Source: an uncultured Muribaculaceae bacterium | Lineage (GTDB): Bacteria; Bacteroidota; Bacteroidia; Bacteroidales; Muribaculaceae | Direction: 5' to 3' | DNA: 64,000 nucleotides | Assembly (NCBI GenBank): GCA_910586565.1 | Contig: CAJUIT010000014.1 | Location: 7,453 to 71,452 of the forward strand | Shown: positions 16,575 through 25,800 of the stretch, piece after piece | How the letters are laid out: the number at the start of each line of letters is the position of its first letter | Numbering within the stretch: the stretch's first letter is position 1 | Notes under the pieces: model-generated | What the model saw: the letters and a program-made list of their open reading frames with translations, nothing else | What the model was told of the DNA's origin: nothing | Database searches by the model: none | Made by a program: the position numbers and the translations under genes

Positions 16575-17138
16575 TTATTTGTCAACCACGAGGGTGAGTA
16601 CTCCCGACGGGCCGTAGCACACGCGGTCGAAAACCGGGTCGGCAATCTCGAGGTTGTAGCCCGTCTTGTCGTGGTGAACGGCTTCAACACTCGACTTGAA
16701 TCCGTTGTGGTCGAGCAAGTTGTAGAGCTTACCGGGAACAACAGCTTTCAATAGTGCGGGAGCAAGTGAATAGTTGGCAGGTGCGGTGATGTCAATCAGG
16801 TTGCCTTTAGCATCGAAAACCATGTCGATGCCGTCGGCCAGACCGACTGTGATTTCCCCTGAAGCATACTCTTTGTCGCACTGCACCACAGCATGGCCGT
16901 CGCAGTGTTTCTGGAGAAATTTGCGTGCTTTCGACGGGATTTTGGAGAAATCCACGCTGCCTGAAATCACGGGGCCTACGCCGGTGTAGCCGGGGGGGAC
17001 GTCGGGCACGGCAGTGCGCGGTGCGATATACTCGCTGGTTGTCTGAGCGGCAACCGAACCGAGAGCTGCTGAAATCAACACAAATGCTGCTGCCACGATG
17101 GCAGGAAGTAAGTGGGATAGTTTGTTTGACGTTTTCAT
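16575..17138 (-). CDS. secreted PepSY-like (BLIP-fold) protein
   Basis: 187 residues with a long signal peptide (about 1-31, ending VAAQ). Two repeats of the Bacteroidetes PepSY-like / beta-lactamase-inhibitor-like fold are visible. The first is SKARKFLQKHCDGHAVVQCD...ITVGLADGIDMVFDAKGNLIDI (about 68-118); the second, less clear, starts at LLKAVVPGKLYNLL. Such proteins are periplasmic with unknown ligands. A -7-like TAAATTTG lies at 17184-17191. Single gene. Confidence 0.7.
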   Translation of the reverse strand: MKTSNKLSHLLPAIVAAAFVLISAALGSVAAQTTSEYIAPRTAVPDVPPGYTGVGPVISGSVDFSKIPSKARKFLQKHCDGHAVVQCDKEYASGEITVGLADGIDMVFDAKGNLIDITAPANYSLAPALLKAVVPGKLYNLLDHNGFKSSVEAVHHDKTGYNLEIADPVFDRVCYGPSGVLTLVVDK

Positions 17139-17183
17139 GACCTCGTTCTTTTAGTAGTTGGTTCTCAAATAGTGGATTGTTCT

Positions 17184-17191
17184 CAAATTTA
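17184..17191 (-). promoter_or_regulatory. possible -7 element of the PepSY-like gene
   Basis: TAAATTTG on the minus strand, 46 bases before the start codon. No clear -33 TTTG at the right distance. Confidence 0.35.
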
Positions 17192-17364
17192 TGATAGATG
17201 ATAACAATTTGGATTGGCGCCGTGGTTTCGGTGGCGTCTTTGCTATTGAAACGGAATTGTAACATGAAAGGTTCGCCTTTTCTCACAAAAAAATAATATT
17301 CTTCGCGGGGTGAACTATCGCGGTGAAACCTCCGTTATATATTCAAACGTCGCAACTATTATTT

Positions 17365-18600
17365 ATGAAAGGGAATATTGGAATTTTAATGGTGATAGCA
17401 GTAATGTGTCCTCCATGCATGAGTGCGTGGGGGATGCCTGCTGATATGGAGACCGTTGTAGAGATCTCACCCGAAGGTCCGGCAAGCGTGCGCGGGTTAA
17501 TCGACCGCCTTGCCGGCGTAGAGAAATTCTCGGCCGATGTGGTCTACACAGTCTCGCTGCCGTCGGTCGATGATGATGTGGTTTATGATGTGGAACTGGC
17601 ATCTGTTTCAGTTCCCGGCGATACGCTTCTCCCTGTCGACTACCTTATAAAATGGAAATTGCCGCGTAAAGAAACCACTTCGACCGGCTTTCTGGCCTAT
17701 TTCGACGGCCACCATTACCGCTACCGTGACAACCGCCTGCAGGAATATCATTATGATTGGGATTCAATTCCGTTCCTCACCGGCGGAGGTGTGCACCGTC
17801 AGGGGCAGTTCGTCGATCTGTTGCCGCAGTCGATAGCTGCCGAACTCGGCCGGATGATTGATTCTGACGAATACACCGTAGGCTACGAGCCTTCATCGGT
17901 GGCCGACGGCCACAACGTGAGTGTGGTGACTGTGAAGCAGATTGTGAAAGGTTTCGTCGGGCGCAACTACAAGCTTATCGTCGACAATGCCACCGGGTTG
18001 CCGCTGAGAATTGAAAATGAATATAATCCCTCACAGATAAGTGAGCAGACCGTTTCGGTGCGCTACTCCTATCCGTCGGGCGATGCCACCCTTCAGGCCG
18101 TGACCACAGAAGATGAGCTGATGGCAATGTATCCAGAGGTTTTCGAGAAATTCCGTGAGAACAACTACCGCATTGAAAACATGCGTGGCTTGCCGATGCC
18201 CGGTTTCTCGTTGCCCACCCTCACAGGCGAGCGCTACACACGCGCCAAAGGTGAAGCGTTCAGAGCGCCGGCAGTGATTGCAATCATCGACCCCGCAGTT
18301 GCTACCTCCGGAGCCACTGTGGAGGCTTTGCGCAAGGCTCGCGACATGATGCCGCGCGACACCGAACTAATTCTGGCATTCATGGGCTCGAACACCGACC
18401 TTGCCGAGAGTGTGGCAGGTTCTCCCGGTTTGGGCGAACATGACCTCATTTCGGCAAAATCACTTGCCCGCGACTGCGGCACGTCGGTTTTCCCCACGGT
18501 GCTGATTGTGGAGCCGTCGGGCATTGTCACAAATGTGATGCTCGGATTCAACAACTCGATAGCCGAGGATGTTATACAATCGGTGTCACTCATCCCGTGA
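17365..18600 (+). CDS. secreted protein with LolA-like N-domain and CxxC-less thioredoxin-like C-domain
   Basis: 411 residues. The start at 17365 (MKGNIGILMVIAVM) gives a signal peptide; an upstream in-frame ATG at 17323 would add 14 residues. Residues about 40-250 resemble outer-membrane lipoprotein-sorting (LolA/DUF2092-like) beta folds. Residues about 290-411 run as a TlpA/thioredoxin-like domain (GFSLPTLTGERYTRAKGEAF, VIAIIDPAVATSGATVEALRKA, TSVFPTVLIVEPSG). The cis-Pro (FPT) is present, but the expected CxxC is replaced by TSGA, so it should not be a redox enzyme. tpx follows 45 bases downstream, suggesting a shared oxidative-stress theme. Confidence 0.7.
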   Translation: MKGNIGILMVIAVMCPPCMSAWGMPADMETVVEISPEGPASVRGLIDRLAGVEKFSADVVYTVSLPSVDDDVVYDVELASVSVPGDTLLPVDYLIKWKLPRKETTSTGFLAYFDGHHYRYRDNRLQEYHYDWDSIPFLTGGGVHRQGQFVDLLPQSIAAELGRMIDSDEYTVGYEPSSVADGHNVSVVTVKQIVKGFVGRNYKLIVDNATGLPLRIENEYNPSQISEQTVSVRYSYPSGDATLQAVTTEDELMAMYPEVFEKFRENNYRIENMRGLPMPGFSLPTLTGERYTRAKGEAFRAPAVIAIIDPAVATSGATVEALRKARDMMPRDTELILAFMGSNTDLAESVAGSPGLGEHDLISAKSLARDCGTSVFPTVLIVEPSGIVTNVMLGFNNSIAEDVIQSVSLIP

Positions 18601-18645
18601 GTCGCCGCAACCGAAAAAAATAAAAATAAAATAATAAGTATTATA

Positions 18646-19149
18646 ATGGAAACAGTTTATTTCAAAGGCACACCGTGCCACACCTATGGAGCCGTTCCCG
18701 CCGTTGGCGCAAAAGCACCTAATTTTACCCTTGTTACCCCCGAATTGAAGGAGGTTCATGCAACCGACTACAAGGGTAAACGTGTGGTGCTTAACGTGTT
18801 TCCCAGCCTTGACACACCTGTGTGCGCTGCCGGAGTGCGCCGCTTCAACAAGGAGGCTTCAACGCTCGACAACACTGTGGTTCTGTGCGTGTCGATGGAC
18901 CTCCCCTTCGCAGCCGGGCGCTTCTGCACCGCCGAAGGTCTTAAGGATGTGACCCCTGCATCGGCATTCCGTTCTCCCATGTTTGCCGAGGAATACGGGT
19001 TGCAGCTTGTCGACGGTCCGTTGGCAGGATTGCTTGCCCGTGCCGTCATCATTCTCGATGAGGATGGCAAAGTGATGTATCGCGACCTCGTTGAGGAAAT
19101 CACCGAGGAACCGAAATATGACGAGGCACTTCAGGTGCTTCGCCGCTAA
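18646..19149 (+). CDS. tpx: thiol peroxidase
   Basis: Atypical 2-Cys peroxiredoxin reducing hydroperoxides with thioredoxin. The peroxidatic Cys is in SLDTPVC (Cys60) and the resolving Cys is Cys94 (GRFCTAEG), the Tpx spacing. Length 167, normal. It follows the pseudo-thioredoxin protein and ends in a strong terminator. Confidence 0.95.
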   Translation: METVYFKGTPCHTYGAVPAVGAKAPNFTLVTPELKEVHATDYKGKRVVLNVFPSLDTPVCAAGVRRFNKEASTLDNTVVLCVSMDLPFAAGRFCTAEGLKDVTPASAFRSPMFAEEYGLQLVDGPLAGLLARAVIILDEDGKVMYRDLVEEITEEPKYDEALQVLRR

Positions 19150-19172
19150 AGTTGAGGGGGCCAAACCATTCC

Positions 19173-19243
19173 GGTAGCATCCCTCCGTTTAGACCCCAAA
19201 GGCGGTGTGTCGAAATTTCAACATTTTGGCACACCGCCATTTT
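19173..19243 (+). terminator. tpx terminator, copy A of a dispersed hairpin element
   Basis: GGCGGTGTG (19201-19209) pairs with CACACCGCC (19230-19238), then ATTTTTA. The lead-in GGTAGCATCC...GTTTAGACC...AAAGGCGGTGTG recurs around 34145-34224 and, inverted, at 39911-39975. Confidence 0.75.
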
Positions 19244-19294
19244 TATTTGCTGCGAAGTGGCGCTGATGAAATTGCAGAAGAAGCCGAAATGAGT

Positions 19295-19302
19295 TAAATT
19301 TG
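19295..19302 (+). promoter_or_regulatory. possible promoter of ybaK-aroC
   Basis: TAAATTTG; a weak ATTG lies about 20 bases upstream. Leader would be about 13 nt. Confidence 0.4.
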
Positions 19303-19321
19303 TGTATTGAAAAAATGTGTT

Positions 19322-19876
19322 ATGGCAAAAGACAAGCATTCCCATTCCATTAAAACAAACGTTGCCCGTTTGCTCGACAAGGCGAAAATTCCCTACGAGC
19401 TTATCCCTTACGAGGTTGATGAGAACAATCTCGCGGCCGACCACGTGGCCGAGGAACTTGGCGAGGATATTAACCGTGTGTTCAAAACTTTGGTTTTGCA
19501 GGGGGAATATCCCGGGCGCAACTCAGCACGCTCAAATGCAGCGGGTTATTTCGTGTGTGTGGTGCCGGGAAATGCCGAAGTCGACCTTAAGAAAGCCGCG
19601 GCTGCCGCCGGGGCGAAAAAGGCCGATTTGATACCGATGAAAGATTTGTTGCCGCTCACAGGTTATGTGCGTGGCGGCTGCTGCCCCATCGGGATGAAGA
19701 AGCCGTTCCCCACATTTTTCCATTCAACGGTGTGCGATTTCGATTCGGTATTTGTCAGCGCCGGGCAGCGCGGATTGCAGGTGAAAATCGCCCCTGATGC
19801 CCTCGTGGCATACGTTGGGGGTGAGGTGTGCGATTTAATTAAGGCCGAAGTCGGGGAAGAGGAGGATTTGTCATGA
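19322..19876 (+). CDS. ybaK: Cys-tRNA(Pro)/Cys-tRNA deacylase, YbaK/EbsC family
   Basis: Hydrolyses Cys mischarged on tRNA-Pro. The 184-residue protein shows the YbaK core: HVAEELGEDINRVFKTLVLQG (about 41-61), then AAAGAKKADLIPMKDL and RGGCCPIGMKK with the GxCPxG motif, and a final VSAGQRGLQVKIAPDAL block. The ATG at 19322 is preferred to 19307 because the latter adds only MKKCV. The stop overlaps the aroC start by four bases (ATGA), indicating translational coupling. Confidence 0.9.
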   Translation: MAKDKHSHSIKTNVARLLDKAKIPYELIPYEVDENNLAADHVAEELGEDINRVFKTLVLQGEYPGRNSARSNAAGYFVCVVPGNAEVDLKKAAAAAGAKKADLIPMKDLLPLTGYVRGGCCPIGMKKPFPTFFHSTVCDFDSVFVSAGQRGLQVKIAPDALVAYVGGEVCDLIKAEVGEEEDLS

Positions 19877-20934
19877 ATACGTTCGGCAACATTCTGCGGC
19901 TCACCACATTCGGCGAGTCGCATGGCCCGGCGATGGGGGGAGTAATCGACGGCTTCCCCTCGCGGGTGATAATTGACCTTGCCAAGGTGCAGGCCGAGCT
20001 CGACCGCCGCCGCCCCGGAGCGTCACCGCTAACGTCGCAGCGCCGCGAGCCCGACGCATTGCAACTGCTGTCGGGAGTCATGGATTATGATGAGGCCACC
20101 GGTGAGTTGGCCGCCTTGCATGCCGGTTCGCGCAAGGTGATGACCCTCGGCACATCAATAGGTTTTATCATCCCTAATAAAGACAGCCGAAGCTCCGACT
20201 ATGATGAGCTGCGCCACATCTACCGCCCGTCGCATGCCGATTTCACATTCGATGCCCGATATGGTGTGCGCGACTGGCGCGGAGGGGGCCGGGCCTCGGG
20301 TCGCGAGACCGTAAGCCGGGTTGTGGCCGGAGCTTTTGCACGTCAGCTTCTGGAGCAGAAGGGGATAGCAATTGAATCGCGCATCGCATCGCTGGGGGGA
20401 GCGTTGAATCCCGGCGCGCACACGATTGAGGAGATTGTTACGGCTGTTAGGAGCGAGGGGGACAGCGTTGGGGGCACTGTGGAGTGCCGGGTGACCGGTG
20501 TTCCCGCCGGAACTGGCGACCCGGTGTTCGGAAAGCTTCAGCAGCGCCTCGCTTCCGCAATGATGTCGATAGGTGGGGTGAAAGGTTTTGAATATGGCAT
20601 GGGGTTTGAAGGGGTGGAACATCGTGGCAGCGAGGTTGCCGATGAGTTTGCGGTGGCTGGGAACGGCGAGGTTGTAACGGTCTCCAATCATTCAGGCGGC
20701 ATTCAGGGTGGCATTTCCAATGGGATGGATATTCTATTCAGGGTAGCCGTGAAGCCCACACCTACAATCGGCCGCCCTCTCTCCACGGTTGATGACAATC
20801 TTAAAGCCACAACGCTGTGCGCCCGCGGGCGTCATGACGCGGCGATAGTGCTGCGCATCGCTCCGGTGGTTGAAGCGATGGCGGCATTGGTTATTCTCGA
20901 CCGCATTTTGATGCGCTCCACTAACAGTATTTAA
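19873..20934 (+). CDS. aroC: chorismate synthase
   Basis: Last step of the shikimate pathway, EPSP to chorismate, using reduced FMN. FGESHGPAMGGVIDG (about 14-28), RRRPGASPLTSQRREPD and the C-terminal GRHDAAIVLRIAPVVEAM are the family signatures. Length 353 is normal. ATGA overlap with ybaK. Confidence 0.96.
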   Translation: MNTFGNILRLTTFGESHGPAMGGVIDGFPSRVIIDLAKVQAELDRRRPGASPLTSQRREPDALQLLSGVMDYDEATGELAALHAGSRKVMTLGTSIGFIIPNKDSRSSDYDELRHIYRPSHADFTFDARYGVRDWRGGGRASGRETVSRVVAGAFARQLLEQKGIAIESRIASLGGALNPGAHTIEEIVTAVRSEGDSVGGTVECRVTGVPAGTGDPVFGKLQQRLASAMMSIGGVKGFEYGMGFEGVEHRGSEVADEFAVAGNGEVVTVSNHSGGIQGGISNGMDILFRVAVKPTPTIGRPLSTVDDNLKATTLCARGRHDAAIVLRIAPVVEAMAALVILDRILMRSTNSI

Positions 20935-20935
20935 T

Positions 20936-21871
20936 TTGGTAATGGCGCGTTATTATAAGGATTACGCCGCGTTTTTAGCGGAGCTTTTCGAGGGTAAGAT
21001 GCAGAAACTCACCGTTGATGCGGGTTTCAGTTGCCCTAACCGCGACGGCACCATCGGCCGCGGCGGGTGCGTTTATTGCAACAATGCGTCGTTTTCTCCG
21101 GCATTGGGTGCCGGGGCTGTGGCGGCTCAGATTGAACGGGGCAAACGATTTTTCGAGCATAAATATCCCTCGATGCGCTATCTGGCATATTTTCAGAGCT
21201 ATACCAACACACACGCCCCGGTTGAGGATTTGCTGCGGTTATATCGCGAGGCGCTGTCGGTCGACAAGGTTGACGGACTGATTATAGGCACGCGCCCCGA
21301 CTGTGTTTCCGACAGTTTGCTTAGCGAGCTTTCGCGCATGGATAAACCGGTGATGATGGAGTATGGCGCCGAAACCACCCACGATTGCACCCTTTCGGCT
21401 ATTAACCGCTGCCACACATGGGCGCAGACGGTTGATGCCGTGGAGCGCACCGTGAAGGCGGGTTTGCATGCAGGGCTTCATTTTATCATGGGGTTGCCCG
21501 GTGAGACGGTGCCGATGATGATGCAGACCGTTGAGCGTCTTGCCACTCTGCCGCTATCAACCGTGAAATTCCACCAGTTGCAGATAATCAAAGGAACGGT
21601 TCTCGAACGTGAGACCGTGGCCGGAGCCGACGGGAAGATGAGTTTCCGCGGGCTGGAACTGACCGGATTCACGGCCGACGAATATGTGGCTCTTTGCGTG
21701 GAGATTGTGAAAAAAATGAGGGCTCTCTGTCCCGACATGGCGATTGAGCGGTTCACATCACAATCGCCCGACGGGCTGCTTGTGTGGCCCAAATGGGGGT
21801 TGAAAAACTATCAGTTCGTGAATTTGCTCAACAACAGGCTTGCCGCCTGCGGCGTTACCCCTTTGGCGTGA
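20936..21871 (+). CDS. radical SAM protein, TIGR01212 / YhcC family
   Basis: About 310 residues; the likely start is ATG 20942 (MARYYKDY), with 20936 also possible. The iron-sulfur motif is spaced unusually, as in this family: Cys31, Cys43 and Cys46 (CPNRDGTIGRGGCVYC). MGLPGET and FHQLQIIKGT later in the chain match the TIGR01212 radical SAM group. The reaction is not settled. It follows aroC after one base and overlaps the convergent gtrA by 17 bases. Confidence 0.85.
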   Translation: MVMARYYKDYAAFLAELFEGKMQKLTVDAGFSCPNRDGTIGRGGCVYCNNASFSPALGAGAVAAQIERGKRFFEHKYPSMRYLAYFQSYTNTHAPVEDLLRLYREALSVDKVDGLIIGTRPDCVSDSLLSELSRMDKPVMMEYGAETTHDCTLSAINRCHTWAQTVDAVERTVKAGLHAGLHFIMGLPGETVPMMMQTVERLATLPLSTVKFHQLQIIKGTVLERETVAGADGKMSFRGLELTGFTADEYVALCVEIVKKMRALCPDMAIERFTSQSPDGLLVWPKWGLKNYQFVNLLNNRLAACGVTPLA

Positions 21872-22283
21872 ATGCCACCCGGCGGTTATAGATGAAATTG
21901 CAAAGGGTGTAGATGCACATGCCCAGCAACGTAGCCACTCCATAGCCAGAGAGGGTAAAACCGTAGATATCCCACTCCATTGCTCCAAGCGGTGAGAATG
22001 TGGATGTGCCCCACACGAACAGCAGTTGCAGGAGGTAGCATATCCCGAAACCTATCAGGAATTTAATTGCTTCGGCTCCCATATTACCGCTTGACTGAAA
22101 CACCCACGAGCGATTCCAAAGGAATGAATTTGTCACTCCGGCCACATAGCCGAAGGCATTCGACAGGTAGGGGTTCAGGCCAAGGAGTGATTTGCACACG
22201 AAAATCACGGCAAGTGTGACGAGGGTGTTCATCCCTCCCACTATCATATATTTCAGAAAACGGAGCTGTTCGGTTTTATTCAT
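21855..22283 (-). CDS. GtrA-like membrane protein
   Basis: 142 residues with four predicted membrane helices. It opens QLRFLKYMIVGGMNTLVTLAV and has the internal SFLWNRSWVFQ and CNFIYNRRVAF segments of the GtrA family (bactoprenol-linked glucose flipping or wall-polysaccharide modification). The start at 22283 (MNKTEQ) overlaps the end of the TRIC gene by eight bases, so the two are coupled. The longer frame upstream is the TRIC tail in another frame. Confidence 0.85.
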   Translation of the reverse strand: MNKTEQLRFLKYMIVGGMNTLVTLAVIFVCKSLLGLNPYLSNAFGYVAGVTNSFLWNRSWVFQSSGNMGAEAIKFLIGFGICYLLQLLFVWGTSTFSPLGAMEWDIYGFTLSGYGVATLLGMCIYTLCNFIYNRRVAFTPKG

Positions 22284-22980
22284 GGCTGTCGGTGTTGTTT
22301 TGGTGCTCCTTGTAGGTGTTTTCAGCGTTATTGTTTTCTCTCTCGTTTGCAGAATCGTTTTCAGCCGGGATGTCGTAGCTGAGAACGGGGAGCGACCAGT
22401 TCCATCGCAGGGCGCAGGTGCGCAGGGCGATGATAGTGAGTGCGCAGGTGAGCTGCTGTGCAAAAGCGGAGCCTCCCAATGCCAATATGGCCCAATAGGC
22501 CAGACCTCCTGCCAGGCATGCCGTGGCATAGATGTCCTTGCGGAAAAACAGGGGCTCCTGATTGATGAGGATGTCGCGCAGCACCCCTCCGAACGAACCT
22601 GTGATGCTCCCCATCACAATTGCCACCCACATGGGATAGCCCTCGACAAGCGATTTCTGGATTCCGATAACAACAAACAGCGCAAGGCCGAGCGTGTCGA
22701 ACACAAACAGCATGCGGTTGTTGCTCACTAATAGTTTGCGGAACAGAATCACCACGGCGAGAGCCGCTCCTGTCACACCGAGATAAATCCATGTCTGCAT
22801 CCAGAACACATCGATGTTGAGCAGGAGGTCGCGCAGTGTTCCACCGCCTATGGCTGTCACCAGCCCTACGGTGTAGGCACCGAACCAGTCGAAACGGTGA
22901 AAGGCGGCCAGGCGGATGCCGCTGATTGCGAAGGCAAACGTGCCGATAACTTCGATGATGAACAGAAAAATCGAGTCCAT
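22276..22980 (-). CDS. TRIC-type cation channel family protein (YadS/UPF0126)
   Basis: 234 residues with seven membrane segments and two tandem UPF0126 halves. Each carries the GxGGxxRD motif: AIGGGTLRDLLL (about 43-54) and SFGGVLRDILI (about 130-140). Family members are trimeric monovalent cation channels. The last 30 residues are an Asn/Glu-rich tail (about 203-234) that extends past the usual end and overlaps gtrA. Read-through fusion of two reading frames may explain the tail. Confidence 0.85.
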   Translation of the reverse strand: MDSIFLFIIEVIGTFAFAISGIRLAAFHRFDWFGAYTVGLVTAIGGGTLRDLLLNIDVFWMQTWIYLGVTGAALAVVILFRKLLVSNNRMLFVFDTLGLALFVVIGIQKSLVEGYPMWVAIVMGSITGSFGGVLRDILINQEPLFFRKDIYATACLAGGLAYWAILALGGSAFAQQLTCALTIIALRTCALRWNWSLPVLSYDIPAENDSANERENNNAENTYKEHQNNTDSHE

Positions 22981-23019
22981 TGCTTCAGTCGGTGCGGGTG
23001 ATGTGATTGGCGTTTGAGG

Positions 23020-23664
23020 TCAGTTGGCCGGATTCTTTGAGTAATAGCGGCAAACCTCGGTGAGCGTGCAGTTCAGGCAGTCGGGGCGGCGTGCTTTGCA
23101 AACGTATCGCCCGTGGAGAATCAACCAATGGTGTGCCTTCGGAATAAGTTCGGCGGGGATGTTTTTCACAAGCGCCTTTTCTGTTTCGAGCGGGGTGCGC
23201 GAGCCGGTGGTGAGGCCGATGCGTTCCGACACGCGGAACACATGGGTGTCTACCGCCATCGCGGCCTTGTTCCACACCACAGCCAACATCACATTGGCGG
23301 TTTTGCGCCCTACGCCTGGAATGCGCATGAGGTCGTCGATGTTGTCGGGAATCTCTCCGTTGAATTCCTCAACAATGGTGCGGGCGGCTCCGAGAAGGGA
23401 TTTTGTCTTGTTGTTGGGGTAGGAGACTGATTTGATGAGCTCAAACACAGCTTCGGGAGTTGCCGCCGCCAGCGTGGCCGCATCGGGAAATGCCTCGAAT
23501 AGCGCGGGGGTAATCATGTTCACCCGCTTGTCGGTGCATTGTGCCGACAGGATAACGGCGAGCAGCAGGTGAAACGGGGTGTCGTAGTGGAGTTCCGTTT
23601 CAGGTGCGGGAATTGAGCGGTCGAGAAGTTCGAGAGCTCTGCGGTAGCGTTCCTTTATTGTCAT
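23020..23664 (-). CDS. nth: endonuclease III
   Basis: Bifunctional DNA glycosylase/AP lyase for oxidised pyrimidines. The HhH motif PGVGRKTAN holds the catalytic Lys121, and Asp139 (VDTH) is the second catalytic residue. A [4Fe-4S] cluster is bound by C189-x6-C196-x2-C199-x5-C205. Length 214, normal. It lies in a minus-strand run with crcB and pheS (12-base gap to crcB). Confidence 0.95.
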   Translation of the reverse strand: MTIKERYRRALELLDRSIPAPETELHYDTPFHLLLAVILSAQCTDKRVNMITPALFEAFPDAATLAAATPEAVFELIKSVSYPNNKTKSLLGAARTIVEEFNGEIPDNIDDLMRIPGVGRKTANVMLAVVWNKAAMAVDTHVFRVSERIGLTTGSRTPLETEKALVKNIPAELIPKAHHWLILHGRYVCKARRPDCLNCTLTEVCRYYSKNPAN

Positions 23665-23676
23665 TGCTGTGGTGTG

Positions 23677-24057
23677 TTAGCCTATGATTTGTCGGGTGAC
23701 ATGCATGCCGAGCGCACACAGGATTATGCCTCCGGCCACACTTGCCGCGATGTAGAGTGATGCTTCAAGCCATCGCCCTGCCTGCATGGTGGTCACGCTT
23801 TCGAGCGCGAACGCCGAAAAGGTGGTGAATCCACCCAGAAAGCCTGCCACAACCAGCCGGTTGAGCCATGCCGGAGCCTGCATCGCCGCCAACAGGGCGC
23901 CGGCAATCCCTATCAACAGGCATCCGGCAAGATTGATGCCGAGGGTAAGATAAATCTTTCCTCCGGCAGCAACCTGAAGCGACTGGATGGCGTAGCGGGT
24001 AAGGGCGCCGAGGGCACCTCCGCATGCAACGCTCACAATTTCGGCAAGATGCAACAT
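23677..24057 (-). CDS. crcB: fluoride efflux channel
   Basis: 126 residues and four membrane helices, with GGALGALTRY (about 13-22), the central Na+-site region and GFLGGFTTFSAF (about 73-84). Exports fluoride as a dual-topology dimer. No fluoride riboswitch was found in the 61 bases separating it from pheS, and it probably relies on pheS transcription. Confidence 0.9.
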   Translation of the reverse strand: MLHLAEIVSVACGGALGALTRYAIQSLQVAAGGKIYLTLGINLAGCLLIGIAGALLAAMQAPAWLNRLVVAGFLGGFTTFSAFALESVTTMQAGRWLEASLYIAASVAGGIILCALGMHVTRQIIG

Positions 24058-24118
24058 TGTTGTGGCCTGACGCTGACTTTTATCGGATGCGTGTGACGGC
24101 TGTTTCGGTCGGCGGTTA

Positions 24119-25138
<1,020 letters not shown>

Positions 25139-25173
25139 CGGCGTAGTGTCGGTTAAGAGCGTTTTCTAAATTG

Positions 25174-25181
25174 CAAAATTA
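25174..25181 (-). promoter_or_regulatory. possible pheS promoter -7 element
   Basis: TAATTTTG on the minus strand, 35 bases before the pheS start. No good TTTG at -33. Confidence 0.4.
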
Positions 25182-25330
25182 CAAAATTTTCGGGTTAATT
25201 CAGCGGTAAATTGATTTTTGGCGGTTTAGTAGTGCTGTGAATTTGTGAGAGAAAGTAGAATAATGAGTGATAAGAGACTGTTTTAAATTATTTTTGTGTA
25301 GGTGTGAAAGTTTATTGCCCCACTGCGGCC

Positions 25331-25338
25331 TACCTTTG
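25331..25338 (+). promoter_or_regulatory. -7 element of the orphan small protein
   Basis: TACCTTTG 44 bases before the ATG at 25383. The -33 region (GTTTATTG) is imperfect. Confidence 0.5.
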
Positions 25339-25382
25339 TGTTGTAAATCAGCAACTACAGATTACACTTAAAAATACAGATT

Positions 25383-25715
25383 ATGTACGCCAACAATCTT
25401 TTCACCCTCAACAATGTTCCCACCCTCTCCGTGGGTGGGAGATTCAGCGCAGCATCGGCCATGCCGTCATCATCGCAGGAAATTGCCGAAACCGACCGTG
25501 TGTTTGTCACCGTGGTGCAGTTCGGCCGCACTGTGATGGAGCACTCTTTCACGGGCTTCAGCTCCTTGCAGGCTTTGATTTCGGTGGTTAAGAACAGCCT
25601 GGGGCATGTTTCGGGCTTGGTGAGCGTGAATGTGCGCAACAGCACCCGCGGCTGGGCTTCGCGCCGCACGCTCCGTCTCAACGGCCCGGTGATGAGCATG
25701 CTCGCCACGGCCTGA
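25383..25715 (+). CDS. conserved-looking small protein of unknown function
   Basis: 110 residues, no signal peptide or membrane helix. The ORF has its own -7 element, no overlap with other genes, a balanced composition and a strong terminator, so it is very likely real. The centre (TDRVFVTVVQFGRTVMEHSF, then LQALISVVKNSLG) suggests a small alpha/beta domain; the C-terminus is basic (RNSTRGWASRRTLRLN), which could bind nucleic acid. I do not recognise the family. Confidence 0.7.
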   Translation: MYANNLFTLNNVPTLSVGGRFSAASAMPSSSQEIAETDRVFVTVVQFGRTVMEHSFTGFSSLQALISVVKNSLGHVSGLVSVNVRNSTRGWASRRTLRLNGPVMSMLATA

Positions 25716-25739
25716 TTACTAACAAGTAATAAAAGCAAA

Positions 25740-25777
25740 CGGGAATGCGTCACCCCAAGGGGAGCGCATTCCCGTTT
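25740..25777. terminator. bidirectional terminator
   Basis: CGGGAATGCG (25740-25749) pairs perfectly with CGCATTCCCG (25765-25774), with T-rich tracts on both sides. It serves the small protein (+) and the transporter (-). Confidence 0.8.
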
Positions 25778-25800
25778 GTTGTACAAATATTTTGTTGTGA

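Noticed and set aside
24058..24118. Fluoride riboswitch before crcB
   Set aside because: The 61-base gap shows neither the conserved GGnGATGG nor the pseudoknot partner expected of the crcB motif.
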